NCBI RefSeq assembly: GCF_004208515.1
Contig: NZ_SGIM01000002.1
Coordinates: 62,001-126,000 of the forward strand
Length of the DNA: 64,000 bases
Source: Acinetobacter halotolerans
Lineage (GTDB): Bacteria; Pseudomonadota; Gammaproteobacteria; Pseudomonadales; Moraxellaceae
Reading direction: 5' to 3'
Below the pieces are notes generated by a model. That model was given only the letters and a program-made list of their open reading frames with translations. It was not told the origin of the DNA and searched no databases. The position numbers were made by a program, and so were the translations under genes. Below, in pieces: positions 8,335-18,534 of this stretch (positions are counted from its first letter, which is position 1; each line of letters starts with the position of its first letter).

Positions 8335-10143
8335 GTGATAGAACAACTTTTACCGTATTATGAAAAACAATTACAAGAGTTCGGTCAACAATCTAGAGAG
8401 TTTGCACAGAAATATCCAAAGATTGCTCAACGATTATCACTGAACCAAGAACAAATCGATGATCCTCATATTGAGCGGTTAATTCAGGCCTTTTCATTGA
8501 TTGCGGCACGGATTGATAAAAAATTAGCAGATAGCTATGACGTATTTACTTATTCATTATTTGAGGTGATGTTTCCTCAATATTTGCGTCATTTTCCAGC
8601 ATGTACGGTGGTCAGCTTTGAAGATATTAATAAAATTAAACAGCTGACATCACCTCATCTTATTCCTCAAAAAACCGCACTGCGATCGCGTAGTTTTAAG
8701 GGCGTTCAATGTGAATTTAATACTACCAATGAAGTTCGGTTATTACCGATTGCTTTAACTGAATTGGATTTTCAAACTTCACCAAGTACGCATATGCATC
8801 TAAATCAGAATGCAACCTTGAGTTTGAAGTTTGAAGTGTTTAATGATGCTCAGCCTTGTTTGCTTGAAGAAAAACTACCGATATATTTAGATGCAATTTC
8901 AAATTTTCCATTACAAGTTTTAGATAGTATTTTCCGCAAAGAAACGGCTTTTTCTGTTCGTGTTGGGTCACGTATTGTTGAGATTCCTAATCCCTTTATG
9001 GTGATGGGTTTCAATGAACAAGAAAGTTTACTTCCTGTAGATCAGCATACACACCATGCTTATCGTTTATTGATGGAATATTTTTGTTTTCCTGAGAAAT
9101 TTAATTATTTGAATCTCGATTTGAGTCAGTTGAAAGGAATTCTTCAACAACAACCGAATTTTGAAATTTTGATCCATCTTAAATTGAATCTGAATGATCA
9201 GGCTGTCGTGCGTAATTATTCAGAATTGAATATCGCAAATTTTAAATTATTTACCACACCTGCGATTAATTTGTTCGAAAAGCAGGCTGAGCCACAAAAA
9301 ATAGCCCATACTCAATTGCAATACCCACTTGTGACAGATGCACATCATCCTGAGCTATATCAGGTGTATTCAGTGGTAGAAATGAATATGGTGCGGGAAA
9401 AAACCAATCAAGAACAAACGTATTTGCCTGTGCTTCCTTTCTTCGCAATGAGCCATTACCATAACGATAAAGTACAGTTCTTTTATGCGTTAAATTATTT
9501 CCCATCTTCCAACAAAACCATGCAAATGGGATATTCAATTGTTTCAAAGCATTTAAAACCGTATGAAATAAAATCTGATTTTATTAGTACCAAGTTGTTG
9601 TGCTCAAATGGCGACTTACCACATGAGGCTTTGGGGCAGAGTAATAATATCTTAAATCTAAACGATAGTAGTTTGGCTCGACGTGCTTTGATTCTCAAAC
9701 GCCCAACGTCTCCTTTTGAATTCGATAAAAATAAAAATGAACAGTGGCGGATTATTTCTCATCTATCATTAAACACCTTGGCATTGATGAAAGGCGATGC
9801 ACTCAGTCATGTCAAAGAATTGTTGGCCTTATATAATTTGCCGCATTCCAAAGAAAATATTTTATTGATTGATGCCTTGAAAACATTAAACTTTTCTACG
9901 ACCAATAAACTGGTGAATGCGAAACCATTTCCCATGTTTATAAGAGGAGTAAAAGTAGAGTTAGCTGTGAATCGTAGTGTGTTTAGAGGGCACAGCTTAT
10001 ATATTTTTAGTCAATTACTCAGCCATATTTTTAATCTTAAAGTACAGATCAATAGTTTTGTCGATGTGATTGTTAAAGATAGCCTTAACCAACAGGAGAT
10101 ATACCAATGCGTTCAGAACGTTGGTGGCAAGACGCTTCTGTAG
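8335..10143 (+). CDS. tssF: T6SS baseplate protein TssF
   Basis: A 602-residue TssF (VasA/ImpG family) protein, the usual length, and a core component of the TssEFGK baseplate. The start MIEQLLPYYEKQL, then FAQKYPKIAQRL and DPHIERLIQAFSLIAARIDKKL, is the classical TssF N-terminus. It initiates at GTG, and the last 37 nt overlap the start of tssG, so the two wedge proteins are likely translationally coupled. Confidence 0.95.
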   Translation: MIEQLLPYYEKQLQEFGQQSREFAQKYPKIAQRLSLNQEQIDDPHIERLIQAFSLIAARIDKKLADSYDVFTYSLFEVMFPQYLRHFPACTVVSFEDINKIKQLTSPHLIPQKTALRSRSFKGVQCEFNTTNEVRLLPIALTELDFQTSPSTHMHLNQNATLSLKFEVFNDAQPCLLEEKLPIYLDAISNFPLQVLDSIFRKETAFSVRVGSRIVEIPNPFMVMGFNEQESLLPVDQHTHHAYRLLMEYFCFPEKFNYLNLDLSQLKGILQQQPNFEILIHLKLNLNDQAVVRNYSELNIANFKLFTTPAINLFEKQAEPQKIAHTQLQYPLVTDAHHPELYQVYSVVEMNMVREKTNQEQTYLPVLPFFAMSHYHNDKVQFFYALNYFPSSNKTMQMGYSIVSKHLKPYEIKSDFISTKLLCSNGDLPHEALGQSNNILNLNDSSLARRALILKRPTSPFEFDKNKNEQWRIISHLSLNTLALMKGDALSHVKELLALYNLPHSKENILLIDALKTLNFSTTNKLVNAKPFPMFIRGVKVELAVNRSVFRGHSLYIFSQLLSHIFNLKVQINSFVDVIVKDSLNQQEIYQCVQNVGGKTLL

Positions 10144-11102
10144 TTGATCAGCTCTTTAACAGGGCGGGTACTTTTGAGTTTATCCAGTCAGCTCGGCTGT
10201 TGCGGCATGTGCCTCACTCATCTGTCTCTCGAGATTGGTCAGAAGATTTTAAATTTGAAACATCCTTTAGTTTAAGCTTTCCTGCGACTGAAATTGAAGA
10301 ATTACGCTATCAGGATGAACGTATTTATTTAACAAATCTTGTTGTGGGTTTAACTGGTACGCAAGGGGCACTGCCTTATACTTATACCAATAAATTAAAG
10401 CAAAGTTCTAGACAGCAAAGACTTGAAGCCAAAGAGTTTTTGGGATTGTTCAATCATACTTTAACTGCAAAGTATGTGGATGCAAGTCTGACCTATAATT
10501 TGCCGATACGCTATGAAATCGAACAGGATAATCATTATCTCGATATTCTGCACGCTTTAAATGGTTATATTAGCTCCCAACATGAGCAGCAAGATTTAGA
10601 AGAATACTTTGCGGAATTTGCAGGTTTGATGCAAGGGCAGAACAACACCGCGCATGCCTTGAAAACTGTATTGACCTGCATGTTTAATGAGCAGGTACAT
10701 ATTCAGGAATTTGTGAAAGAAAAATTCCAATTAAGTGAAGAACAGAAGACCAGTTTAGGTGGAAAAAATCCAAGTTTATTGGGTGTGAATACTTTTTGCG
10801 GGGATACCGTACAACAAATTGATGGCAAGATTGAAATACAAATTGGTCCATTAAAACGTGCGCAGTATTTGGCCTTTTTACCCGAACAACCCTTAAATAA
10901 AAAATTGAAGCATTTGGTCCAAACGTGGTGTAGTCCAACATTGTTTATCGATGTTCGATTGATCTTGGATAAAAATGAAATTAGCCCGATTGGTTTAAAT
11001 TCAACTCATGAAATTGGTTTAGGACAAGGGGCATTTTTAATGCCATCCACACAATTAAAACATAACATTGAAACGCGTTATGCACTGTTAGGGGCGGCAT
11101 AA
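10107..11102 (+). CDS. tssG: T6SS baseplate protein TssG
   Basis: A 331-residue TssG (VasB/ImpH family) protein. It shows the characteristic FEFIQSARLLRH near the N-terminus and the motif LTGTQGALPYTYT (about 92-104) conserved in TssG. It joins TssF, TssE and TssK in the baseplate. It overlaps tssF by 37 nt, and its stop overlaps by one base the start of the next gene (11102), continuing the tightly packed operon. Confidence 0.94.
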   Translation: MRSERWWQDASVVDQLFNRAGTFEFIQSARLLRHVPHSSVSRDWSEDFKFETSFSLSFPATEIEELRYQDERIYLTNLVVGLTGTQGALPYTYTNKLKQSSRQQRLEAKEFLGLFNHTLTAKYVDASLTYNLPIRYEIEQDNHYLDILHALNGYISSQHEQQDLEEYFAEFAGLMQGQNNTAHALKTVLTCMFNEQVHIQEFVKEKFQLSEEQKTSLGGKNPSLLGVNTFCGDTVQQIDGKIEIQIGPLKRAQYLAFLPEQPLNKKLKHLVQTWCSPTLFIDVRLILDKNEISPIGLNSTHEIGLGQGAFLMPSTQLKHNIETRYALLGAA

Positions 11103-12526
11103 TGGTTAAGAAGATTATTGCAATATTTATCAGTTGTTTCATTTTGGTTGGGGTGATTGTCATTTATTTTTGGCGTGACACACAATTCCAACCACAGTCT
11201 AATGATCTTATCCGCTACTTTGTATTATTACCGCTGTTAATTACAACCGCGCTAATTTCACCATGGTTGATTTATCAAGCTTATCAAAAGTATAAAGATA
11301 AAAAGCAACAAGTTGTAGCCAATGCGCAAAACCAAAACGTGGATGCTACTGAACCAACACAAGTTCAAAAAAGCACGTGGTTGCAACTGAATATTTATGC
11401 TTCTGGGGCATACAGTGCCTTAGGTGAAAATGATTCTACCCTTGAAGGCATCCAAATGTTGGCGGGTCCGCTGTTAGATAATAAATTATCGGGTTCGCAT
11501 GGATTGCCTGTTTTGTCTTATCGTATCGAAGCATTAGATCAATTGCTCAGTGAAGATACCACTGATGAGGACATGCAATTTATAACGACGCGACAACAGC
11601 GAATCATGCTACTTATTCAGCATCAAATTCAACAGCATAATGAACTTCTGAACGCGATCTCAGCTCATTTACAACATTCTAGCCTGTTTTACGAAAGTCA
11701 GAATTTACATGAGTATCGTATGCATCCAGCTTGGATTGATCCAACAGTATCGAGTGATGAAGAAACTGAGTTGAAACAGATTGAACCGGTCTATCGTTTA
11801 GATAAGCTCAATGTGCATATTATTCTTTCTGAGGATGTGATTCATACTTGGAATGATCAAAGCAGTCATCAAAGTATTCAGGCTATTTTCTATGAGTTGG
11901 GGATCATCCCTCAAAAGTTTTATATTGAATATCACTTCATAAGTCGATCATCTGTCGATCAGTATCTGATTGAATTGTTTGATCGAATCCAAAAACAATC
12001 ACATGAAATTGCATTGATCATTGCAGCTGATTCTGAGCTTGATCAAGATATACTTGATGAAAAGATTTGGGGTAAGAACGCATATACCCCTGCTGAATTT
12101 GTCAGCAGTTGGTGTGTTACATCACCTGTGGTTGAGATAGAACAGTTACAACCTTTAAAGACATTAAAGCTTGTATCAAATCAAAATAATTTAAAGCAAA
12201 TTTTTGATGAGCTAGATATTCATGATTTACCACAATATGAGGATGAAGTGCCTTTTGTCTTGGTGGTTGAAGATGGTGCTGATATCAAGGTTGTTAAAAA
12301 ACTAGAACAGTTTTTTGCACAAAGCCCTGTTGAACCACATCACTATCTTTATTGCCAACCGATGGCAGGGCACACTCAAAACGTCGCAAAAGTTTTTGGA
12401 TTGATGTTAGGAGCACAGCTTCCAGATCCACAGGTTGCTTTTGTGTATAGCCAAGATTTAAAAGCATTTATTCAAACTTTTTCTGAGATCAATCAAGATC
12501 AGGAAAGAGTAGCAATTGCTGATTGA
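11102..12526 (+). CDS. T6SS-locus membrane-anchored protein of unknown function
   Basis: A 474-residue protein I do not recognise as a core Tss family. It has two N-terminal membrane segments (about residues 5-23 and 38-57) and then a long soluble region rich in Gln, Asp and Glu. Cys residues are few and no catalytic motif is apparent. It sits between tssG and tssM with no gap to tssG and 27 bp to tssM. Both TssM and this protein begin with a pair of membrane segments, so a role next to the TssLM membrane complex is plausible. It may be one of the Acinetobacter-specific T6SS genes given asa or tag names, but I could not decide which. Confidence 0.7.
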   Translation: MVKKIIAIFISCFILVGVIVIYFWRDTQFQPQSNDLIRYFVLLPLLITTALISPWLIYQAYQKYKDKKQQVVANAQNQNVDATEPTQVQKSTWLQLNIYASGAYSALGENDSTLEGIQMLAGPLLDNKLSGSHGLPVLSYRIEALDQLLSEDTTDEDMQFITTRQQRIMLLIQHQIQQHNELLNAISAHLQHSSLFYESQNLHEYRMHPAWIDPTVSSDEETELKQIEPVYRLDKLNVHIILSEDVIHTWNDQSSHQSIQAIFYELGIIPQKFYIEYHFISRSSVDQYLIELFDRIQKQSHEIALIIAADSELDQDILDEKIWGKNAYTPAEFVSSWCVTSPVVEIEQLQPLKTLKLVSNQNNLKQIFDELDIHDLPQYEDEVPFVLVVEDGADIKVVKKLEQFFAQSPVEPHHYLYCQPMAGHTQNVAKVFGLMLGAQLPDPQVAFVYSQDLKAFIQTFSEINQDQERVAIAD

Positions 12527-12553
12527 TTAACTTTTTAAGAATTCGAGAACTCA

Positions 12554-15500
12554 ATGTACATCATTTTAGGTTATCTGTGGCAGTACATCACCAATCCTAA
12601 AGCAATTATTGCCTTGTCTTTATTTGTGGCACTTGTTTCTTCCTATTCGGTTATTCCACGTCATATTTTTTTGGCTTTGGCTGCGACGTATGTACTGGGT
12701 TTAATCGTCTATGGCATTTATTGGTTGATCCAAAGAAAACGCCACGCCGCGCAGGGTGAAGAGTTAGCCAATGCGATTGAGCAAGAAAGTAGTGCTGAAC
12801 ACGGTCAACAAAAAGACAAGGCTGAATTACAGTTAATCCATCAGCAGATGAAAGAATCGATTCAGTTGATTCGTAAATCAAAATTAGGCGATAAAAAAGG
12901 TAATGCTGCGTTATATGAATTGCCGTGGTATATGGTGATTGGTAATCCAGCTGCTGGAAAGAGTTCAGCAATTTATAACTCAGGATTAAAGTTTCCTTTT
13001 GAAGAAACACATCAAAGAATGGTCTCTGCTGGTCTAAGTGGGACACGTAATTGTGATTGGTTTTTCTCTACAGAGGGAATTTTACTGGATACCGCAGGGC
13101 GTTATTCGGTGTATTCAGAAGATCATTCTGAATGGTTAGGCTTCCTCAATATTTTAAAGAAAAATCGCTCAAAAGCCCCTGTAAATGGCTTGATTGTGAT
13201 TGTGAGTATCGCTGAGTTAGTCAGTCAGAGTCCTGAAAGTTCATTGAAATTGGCCAAGAACTTACGCGCTCGTATTCAAGATTTAACCGAAAAATTAGAA
13301 GTTGTGGTTCCAGTCTATTTGATTTTCTCTAAAATGGATTTGATTGCTGGATTTACTGAATTTTTTGATTGTTATGAATCGCAAGAATACAATCAAGCTT
13401 GGGGGGCGACTTTGCCTTATGAGCAAAACTCTTCACAAAATGCTGTCGAATTATTTGATAAACATTACACCTTACTTTATGACGGTTTGAAAAGCGTAAG
13501 TACGACACATCTCAGTCGTCGTCATTCGCAAAACATCTCACCAAGTGTCATGACATTCCCACTGGAATTTAAAACATTAAAGCCTGCACTTAAGAGCTTT
13601 ATTGGGACGTTATTTGAAGATAATCCCTATCAGTTCCAACCAGTATTCCGTGGTTTCTATTTTACCAGTGCTTTGCAAGAGGGCGTGATTGAAAGCCCGA
13701 TGACTGAGAATATTGCACAAGAGTTTCAGCTTCAGCATATCCCAAATAGTACCCAAGAAGGCATCACCCCATCTGTCGCGCCGAATCATGGTTATTTTTT
13801 ACAGGGATTATTCTCAAATGTCATTTTGCGAGATAAGGATTTAGTTAAACAACATATTAACCCCGCTAAAAAACGTCAACGCTATATCGCCTTTATTGGT
13901 GCGTTGGTGGGCGTGTCACTGATATTGGGAGTATGGGTCTGGTCATATCGTAATAATCAACAGTTGATTAATGATGTACAGGCAGATCTAGACAAAGTTG
14001 TGCATCTAGAAAAGTCCTCTGGAGGACAGCTATCAACTCAACTTGAAGCCTTATTAATATTACAAGAGCGTCTACAACAACTGGATGAGTTCGATAACAA
14101 TCGCCCGCTCAAGTTTAGTTTTGGCTTATATCAAGGCAATCAATTGCGTGAAAGCCTAAAAACTGAATACTTGAAAGGCATCAAGCAGATCGTATTGACA
14201 CCGACCCAGCAAAATATTGCCCAATATTTACAACGTGTTAAAAACAATGAAACAACGTTGAAAGAAAATCATGTCAATGTCGAAATTAAACAAGTCGCTA
14301 AAACTCAACAGTATTTAGAGCCGTCTGATAGTAATCCACAAGATGCTTACAATGCGCTTAAAGCTTATCTGATGATGAGCAATCCTGAGTATATGGATAG
14401 CAGTCACTTGAGTGATCAAGTCTCTCGTTTCTGGCGTTCTTGGCTAGATAGCAATCGAGGCCAAATGCCACGTGGCGAGATGATTCAAGATGCGGAAAAG
14501 ATTCTTTCCTATGCGATGACCTTAGCCAATCAAAGTGGTTTCCCTATCTTGGAAACTGACGCGCAAGTTGTTGATCAAACGCGTCAAGTACTGTTGTCTG
14601 TCGTTCAAGGTATGCCAGCACGCGATCGTGTTTATAATGAAATTAAAATGCGTGCTGCAGTGCGTTTCCCTGCGGTAACCGTTGGTCAAATTGTTGGCGA
14701 GCAAAATCGAGGTATCGTGTTAGGTAGTTATGCATTGCCAGGTGTTTTCACACAGAAAGCTTGGGATGAATATGTGGAAACCGCTATCGATGATGCCGCA
14801 AACAAACCAACAGACAGCAAAGATTGGGTGTTGAACAGTCGTCAATCCGATGATCTTACTTTCTCTGGTAGCCCAGAACAGATTCGTAAACAGTTGGTGG
14901 CTTTGTATAAACAAGAATATGTTGCGGAATGGAAAAAATTCCTGAATGGTATTTATTATGCAAAAGCGGATCAGTTTAGCCAACAAGTCAAAAATATAGA
15001 TGTTCTAGGTGAACCACAAAACTCACCAATCCGTGTGTTATTACAACGCATAGCTATCGAAACCAATTGGGATAATCCGATTGTACAAGCAGAATTGGCG
15101 ATTCCTGAAAAAGGCTTTATTGCGTGGTTTAAACGTAAAGTTTTGAGGAATTCGGATGATCAGCGCACTGTTCAAGCCATGAATAAAGCACAGGGTGCAA
15201 TTTCGCAAGAGTACCAAATGTTCTATCAATTGGTGCGTAAACGTGATGATCTACAAGACAAATCATTATTTGATGAGTACATGAACAATCTCGCGCAAGT
15301 GCGTAGTAAGTTCAATGACCTCAAAACAGCAGGTGAGATTGGACCAAGTGCAATGGCATTGGTGAAACAGACCATTACTGATCAAACTTCTGTCTTTAAC
15401 ATTACTCAGAAATATGTTGATGAGAAAATGATGGTGGGTATGAAGGAAGCTGATCAGCAAGTGGCGCAGAAATTATTGATGAGTCCGTTGACGCAGGCAT

Positions 15501-16363
15501 TTTCAAGTTTGATCCTGCCAACTCAGGATGAGTTAAATAAACTTTGGGGTATACAAGCGTATCAACCATTCCAAACCAATCTCAGTCAGAAGTATCCATT
15601 TAATTCTAGTGTGACACTTCAAGCAACCAGTAATGAAATTGGTCAGATCTTTGGTGAAACAGGTAGTATTTCTCGTTTTGTGAAAGAGGCTTTAGATCCA
15701 TTTGTGATTCGTCGTGGTTATGTGCTGACTTCTAAAACTTGGAAAGATTTAGGCATCAGCCTGAATCCACAATTTGTGATGGCTTTCCAACAATATGTCG
15801 CACCAGTGAATGGTATGGCGACGGGCAGTTTGGATCAGCCGGCGGCTGCGCCAGCATCGAATCAATCTAACTTCCAGTTTTATCCATTACAGAACCCACA
15901 ATTCTTGTCTTATACCATTGATATTGATGGGCAACGTATGGTCTATGAAAACGGTATTCAACAATGGGTGAATTTTGTTTGGCCAAATAAAGGCGCGATT
16001 CCAGGTGCTCGCATTACTGCGATTGATCTAGAAGGACAAACTCATACTATTTTTGATGAACCTGGTGAGTACGGGATTAATCGCTTGATTGATAGTGCAC
16101 AACGTAAAGAGCAGAACGGTAGTTTTGAGATGCTCTGGAAGAGCAAGGCAAATCCAGCATTGGCGTTGAAAGTAAACTTTAGATTAATCAGCGGCAATAG
16201 TTCAGGCAACGTCGGATCAAGTCGTGGTTATGCAGATTTAAAACTTGTGGATAAAGTGGTAACCGAGAAAGCAGTTCGCGTTGTCGCTGCTCAAACCACA
16301 CCAACCAACGCTGCTGCATCACAACCCTCTACTGTTTCGCCATCTCAAGGAGCAACACCGTAA
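12554..16363 (+). CDS. tssM: T6SS membrane complex protein TssM (IcmF)
   Basis: A 1269-residue IcmF-family inner-membrane protein that spans the periplasm and, with TssL, anchors the T6SS. Membrane segments lie near residues 15-32, 37-60 and 442-462. A cytoplasmic NTPase-like domain follows the first pair, with an intact Walker A (GNPAAGKS, 130-137) and the Walker-B-like LLDTAGRYSVY; some TssM proteins lack these. The large periplasmic part ends in a beta-rich region (about 1070-1230) and a Thr/Ala/Ser-rich tail. It is followed after 37 bp by tagF. Confidence 0.96.
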   Translation: MYIILGYLWQYITNPKAIIALSLFVALVSSYSVIPRHIFLALAATYVLGLIVYGIYWLIQRKRHAAQGEELANAIEQESSAEHGQQKDKAELQLIHQQMKESIQLIRKSKLGDKKGNAALYELPWYMVIGNPAAGKSSAIYNSGLKFPFEETHQRMVSAGLSGTRNCDWFFSTEGILLDTAGRYSVYSEDHSEWLGFLNILKKNRSKAPVNGLIVIVSIAELVSQSPESSLKLAKNLRARIQDLTEKLEVVVPVYLIFSKMDLIAGFTEFFDCYESQEYNQAWGATLPYEQNSSQNAVELFDKHYTLLYDGLKSVSTTHLSRRHSQNISPSVMTFPLEFKTLKPALKSFIGTLFEDNPYQFQPVFRGFYFTSALQEGVIESPMTENIAQEFQLQHIPNSTQEGITPSVAPNHGYFLQGLFSNVILRDKDLVKQHINPAKKRQRYIAFIGALVGVSLILGVWVWSYRNNQQLINDVQADLDKVVHLEKSSGGQLSTQLEALLILQERLQQLDEFDNNRPLKFSFGLYQGNQLRESLKTEYLKGIKQIVLTPTQQNIAQYLQRVKNNETTLKENHVNVEIKQVAKTQQYLEPSDSNPQDAYNALKAYLMMSNPEYMDSSHLSDQVSRFWRSWLDSNRGQMPRGEMIQDAEKILSYAMTLANQSGFPILETDAQVVDQTRQVLLSVVQGMPARDRVYNEIKMRAAVRFPAVTVGQIVGEQNRGIVLGSYALPGVFTQKAWDEYVETAIDDAANKPTDSKDWVLNSRQSDDLTFSGSPEQIRKQLVALYKQEYVAEWKKFLNGIYYAKADQFSQQVKNIDVLGEPQNSPIRVLLQRIAIETNWDNPIVQAELAIPEKGFIAWFKRKVLRNSDDQRTVQAMNKAQGAISQEYQMFYQLVRKRDDLQDKSLFDEYMNNLAQVRSKFNDLKTAGEIGPSAMALVKQTITDQTSVFNITQKYVDEKMMVGMKEADQQVAQKLLMSPLTQAFSSLILPTQDELNKLWGIQAYQPFQTNLSQKYPFNSSVTLQATSNEIGQIFGETGSISRFVKEALDPFVIRRGYVLTSKTWKDLGISLNPQFVMAFQQYVAPVNGMATGSLDQPAAAPASNQSNFQFYPLQNPQFLSYTIDIDGQRMVYENGIQQWVNFVWPNKGAIPGARITAIDLEGQTHTIFDEPGEYGINRLIDSAQRKEQNGSFEMLWKSKANPALALKVNFRLISGNSSGNVGSSRGYADLKLVDKVVTEKAVRVVAAQTTPTNAAASQPSTVSPSQGATP

Positions 16364-16400
16364 TGATTAGGATGATCAAGCAGTACCATGAGGGGGGCGT

Positions 16401-17360
16401 ATGCAAGCGGTAAAAACTACGCCATTGTATTATGGAAAAACACCTGCTCGTGGGGATTTCATTAAATCTAAAGGCCAATATGCGTTGATTCAAGTGCTTG
16501 ATCAGTGGATCACTGAAGCACTTGAGCATGCAATGCAAGCACCTGAGTTTAAGCAGCGCTACGAGACTTTGCCTGCTTTAGATTTCTTTATTGCAAATCC
16601 TTCGGAATCAATGTTCTTGGTCGCAAACTTGATTGCCAGCCAAGATAGCTCAGGACGAGCATTCCCGATGGTATTGAGTCAATTATTAGAGATTGAACAG
16701 CCTTATCAAAATCTGTTGCTTGCACCTTATTTTTATAAGTCGGTATTGGTGGATTTATTTCAACGAAATCGAGTATTACGCAGTATCCGCGATACGGATG
16801 TGATGTTGGATAAGCTCAACAATTTACCCAATTTAGTTCAGGTTTTCACCGCATCAGAATGCAATAGTTTTTATGAAAATCATACATTGCATTCATTTGC
16901 TCAATTGATGAAAATCAATGTCTATCAACTGGTACAAAGTATGATCGGCTTGGGGCTTTTGCTCCAGCCAATCTTAAAAAATGGCACCAGTCGTCTGAAT
17001 AAAGTACTGATTTTGCCAATCAATAATCATATGTATAGCTATGAAATTGCTGCCTTTTGGGTGGGAATGATTGGGCGCTTTTTAGAAAAAAGTAATACAG
17101 AAATATTGATTGGTATCTTGCATCGGGAAGACCCTATTTTATTCATCGGTTTTCAAGGGGCCGATATCATGGCGCTAAGTGATCTGTTTACCCAGAATAT
17201 GCAGAGTGATCATTGGGTATCTTTGATCCAAGCCGAGTGGATTGATGCTTATCTTGAGCAGAATGCAGGTCTTGCCACTTTAGAGCAATCATTGTGTCAA
17301 CGTCAGTTAAGCCTTAATCAAGGTTTAAAGTTATTTCGACAAACTTTTTTAGATGAATAA
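16401..17360 (+). CDS. tagF: T6SS-associated protein TagF
   Basis: A 319-residue member of the TagF/DUF2094 family, identified by [16 protein letters not shown] near the N-terminus and by [12 protein letters not shown]. TagF proteins are cytoplasmic, post-translational negative regulators of T6SS assembly in several bacteria. A strong GAGGGG ribosome binding site precedes the ATG. The next gene starts 2 bp after its stop. No PppA or PpkA homologue is seen in the window, so it would act without the threonine-phosphorylation pathway, at least locally (inference). Confidence 0.9.
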   Translation: MQAVKTTPLYYGKTPARGDFIKSKGQYALIQVLDQWITEALEHAMQAPEFKQRYETLPALDFFIANPSESMFLVANLIASQDSSGRAFPMVLSQLLEIEQPYQNLLLAPYFYKSVLVDLFQRNRVLRSIRDTDVMLDKLNNLPNLVQVFTASECNSFYENHTLHSFAQLMKINVYQLVQSMIGLGLLLQPILKNGTSRLNKVLILPINNHMYSYEIAAFWVGMIGRFLEKSNTEILIGILHREDPILFIGFQGADIMALSDLFTQNMQSDHWVSLIQAEWIDAYLEQNAGLATLEQSLCQRQLSLNQGLKLFRQTFLDE

Positions 17361-17362
17361 AT

Positions 17363-18130
17363 ATGACAAATAATACGAAATTTATATTGGGTAGCTGTGT
17401 TGTCGGTTTATTGAGTTTAGCACTGAGTCCTATAGCCATCGCAGCACCGATAGTGGTTGAAGGCGTTGTTCCTAATGAGGCAAGCAAACAGGCGATTTTG
17501 GTTAAAATGCAGTCGGTTTATGGTGCAGATCAAGTGGTAGACAAGATTCAGGTTCGTCCTGTTTCAGCGCCAAGCGGTTGGAGCGATTCGGTGACACGTG
17601 TCATTACACCAGATCTCAAGAAAGTGAAGCAGGGACAACTACGAGTACAAGGGACTCAGATTGAACTGACTGGGAAAATGACAAATCCAAATGAGATTCA
17701 ACCTACAGCATCAAATTTCCAGTCTTTAGTGCAACAGCCCTATCGGTTCAATGCTCAGCTTTCTGTAAATCTGGCTGAGCAAAAGGTCATTGATGATGCT
17801 TTAAAAGATCGCATTATTGAATTTGAATCAGGCAGTGCGATTTTAACTGATGCAGGTAAACGTATTTTGGATGAAATGGCCGTTGCTTTAAATAAGGTCG
17901 GTGGTAAGCAAGTCCGAATCATTGGGCATACCGATAGCTCGGGTGATGCCAATAAAAATACAATTCTGAGTAAGGAGCGTGCTGTTGCTGTACAAGATTA
18001 TTTAGTCGCTAAGAATATTGCGACTGATCGTTTAAGTACCGAAGGTAAGGGCTCAAGCCAACCGATCGCAGACAATGCAACCGCTGATGGCCGCCGTAAA
18101 AATCGTCGAATTGAGTTTGAAGTACTTTAG
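17363..18130 (+). CDS. OmpA-family peptidoglycan-binding protein of the T6SS locus (TagN-like)
   Basis: A 255-residue exported protein. A signal peptide occupies about residues 1-27 (cleavage after SPIAIA-A), followed by a region of roughly 110 residues and a C-terminal OmpA-like domain (about 140-255). The domain has GHTDSSGDANKN, LSKERAVAVQDYL and RRKNRRIEFE, which include the Asp and Arg that bind diaminopimelate. There is no lipobox. Position in the T6SS operon suggests that it anchors the membrane complex to the cell wall, a job done in other bacteria by TagL- or TagN-type proteins. Confidence 0.88.
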   Translation: MTNNTKFILGSCVVGLLSLALSPIAIAAPIVVEGVVPNEASKQAILVKMQSVYGADQVVDKIQVRPVSAPSGWSDSVTRVITPDLKKVKQGQLRVQGTQIELTGKMTNPNEIQPTASNFQSLVQQPYRFNAQLSVNLAEQKVIDDALKDRIIEFESGSAILTDAGKRILDEMAVALNKVGGKQVRIIGHTDSSGDANKNTILSKERAVAVQDYLVAKNIATDRLSTEGKGSSQPIADNATADGRRKNRRIEFEVL

Positions 18131-18163
18131 TTTTTTAGCATTAAAGATGCGAGGGATGTGATT

Positions 18164-18427
18164 ATGGCAACACCCTATATTGTGATTGGTTGTCCAACAA
18201 CTGGTGGTGGGAAGGTTATTTCTGGAAATAGTAGCTTCTTGATTGAGGGTATTCCGATTGCTTGTGTAGGAGATAAAGCGACTTGCCCTAAGCATCAAAC
18301 TGTTTCAACGATTATTGCAGGCGATCCAAATATGCTGGTAATGGGTAAAATAGCTGCACGAGTCAATGATCCTCTGTCTTGTGGTTGTAAATTGTTGCCG
18401 AAGCAAAATCTAGCGGTAAAAGGCTAG
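18164..18427 (+). CDS. PAAR-domain T6SS tip protein
   Basis: An 87-residue stand-alone PAAR protein. The family caps the VgrG spike with a sharp zinc-bearing cone. It shows the repeated Pro/Gly-rich PAAR pattern, with Cys and His residues suited to metal binding (CPTTGGGK, CVGDKATCPKH, LSCGCK). The ATG at 18164 is preferred over a GTG at 18158 because GAGGG (18151-18155) is 8 nt upstream of it. No effector extension is fused. It is the last gene of the rightward T6SS run, and no vgrG follows. Confidence 0.9.
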   Translation: MATPYIVIGCPTTGGGKVISGNSSFLIEGIPIACVGDKATCPKHQTVSTIIAGDPNMLVMGKIAARVNDPLSCGCKLLPKQNLAVKG

Positions 18428-18510
18428 ATTTCTCACTTATCGTTATTTTTAGCGACATTTACCAGTGAACAAAACTGGCTAATTGTGGTTTTTCGTGTAT
18501 CTTTATTAGG

Positions 18511-18534
18511 CGTTATGTTTATGGAAACATAGCG
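18511..18534 (+). promoter_or_regulatory. Candidate ModE operator upstream of modA
   Basis: An inverted repeat with arms CGTTATGTTT (18511-18520) and AAACATAGCG (18525-18534), matching at 9 of 10 positions with a 4-nt centre. The CGnTAT...ATAnCG outline is that of the ModE molybdate-repressor site known from enterobacteria. It lies 28 nt before modA, where a repressor would block transcription. No modE gene is in the window, so the assignment rests on motif and position. Confidence 0.55.
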
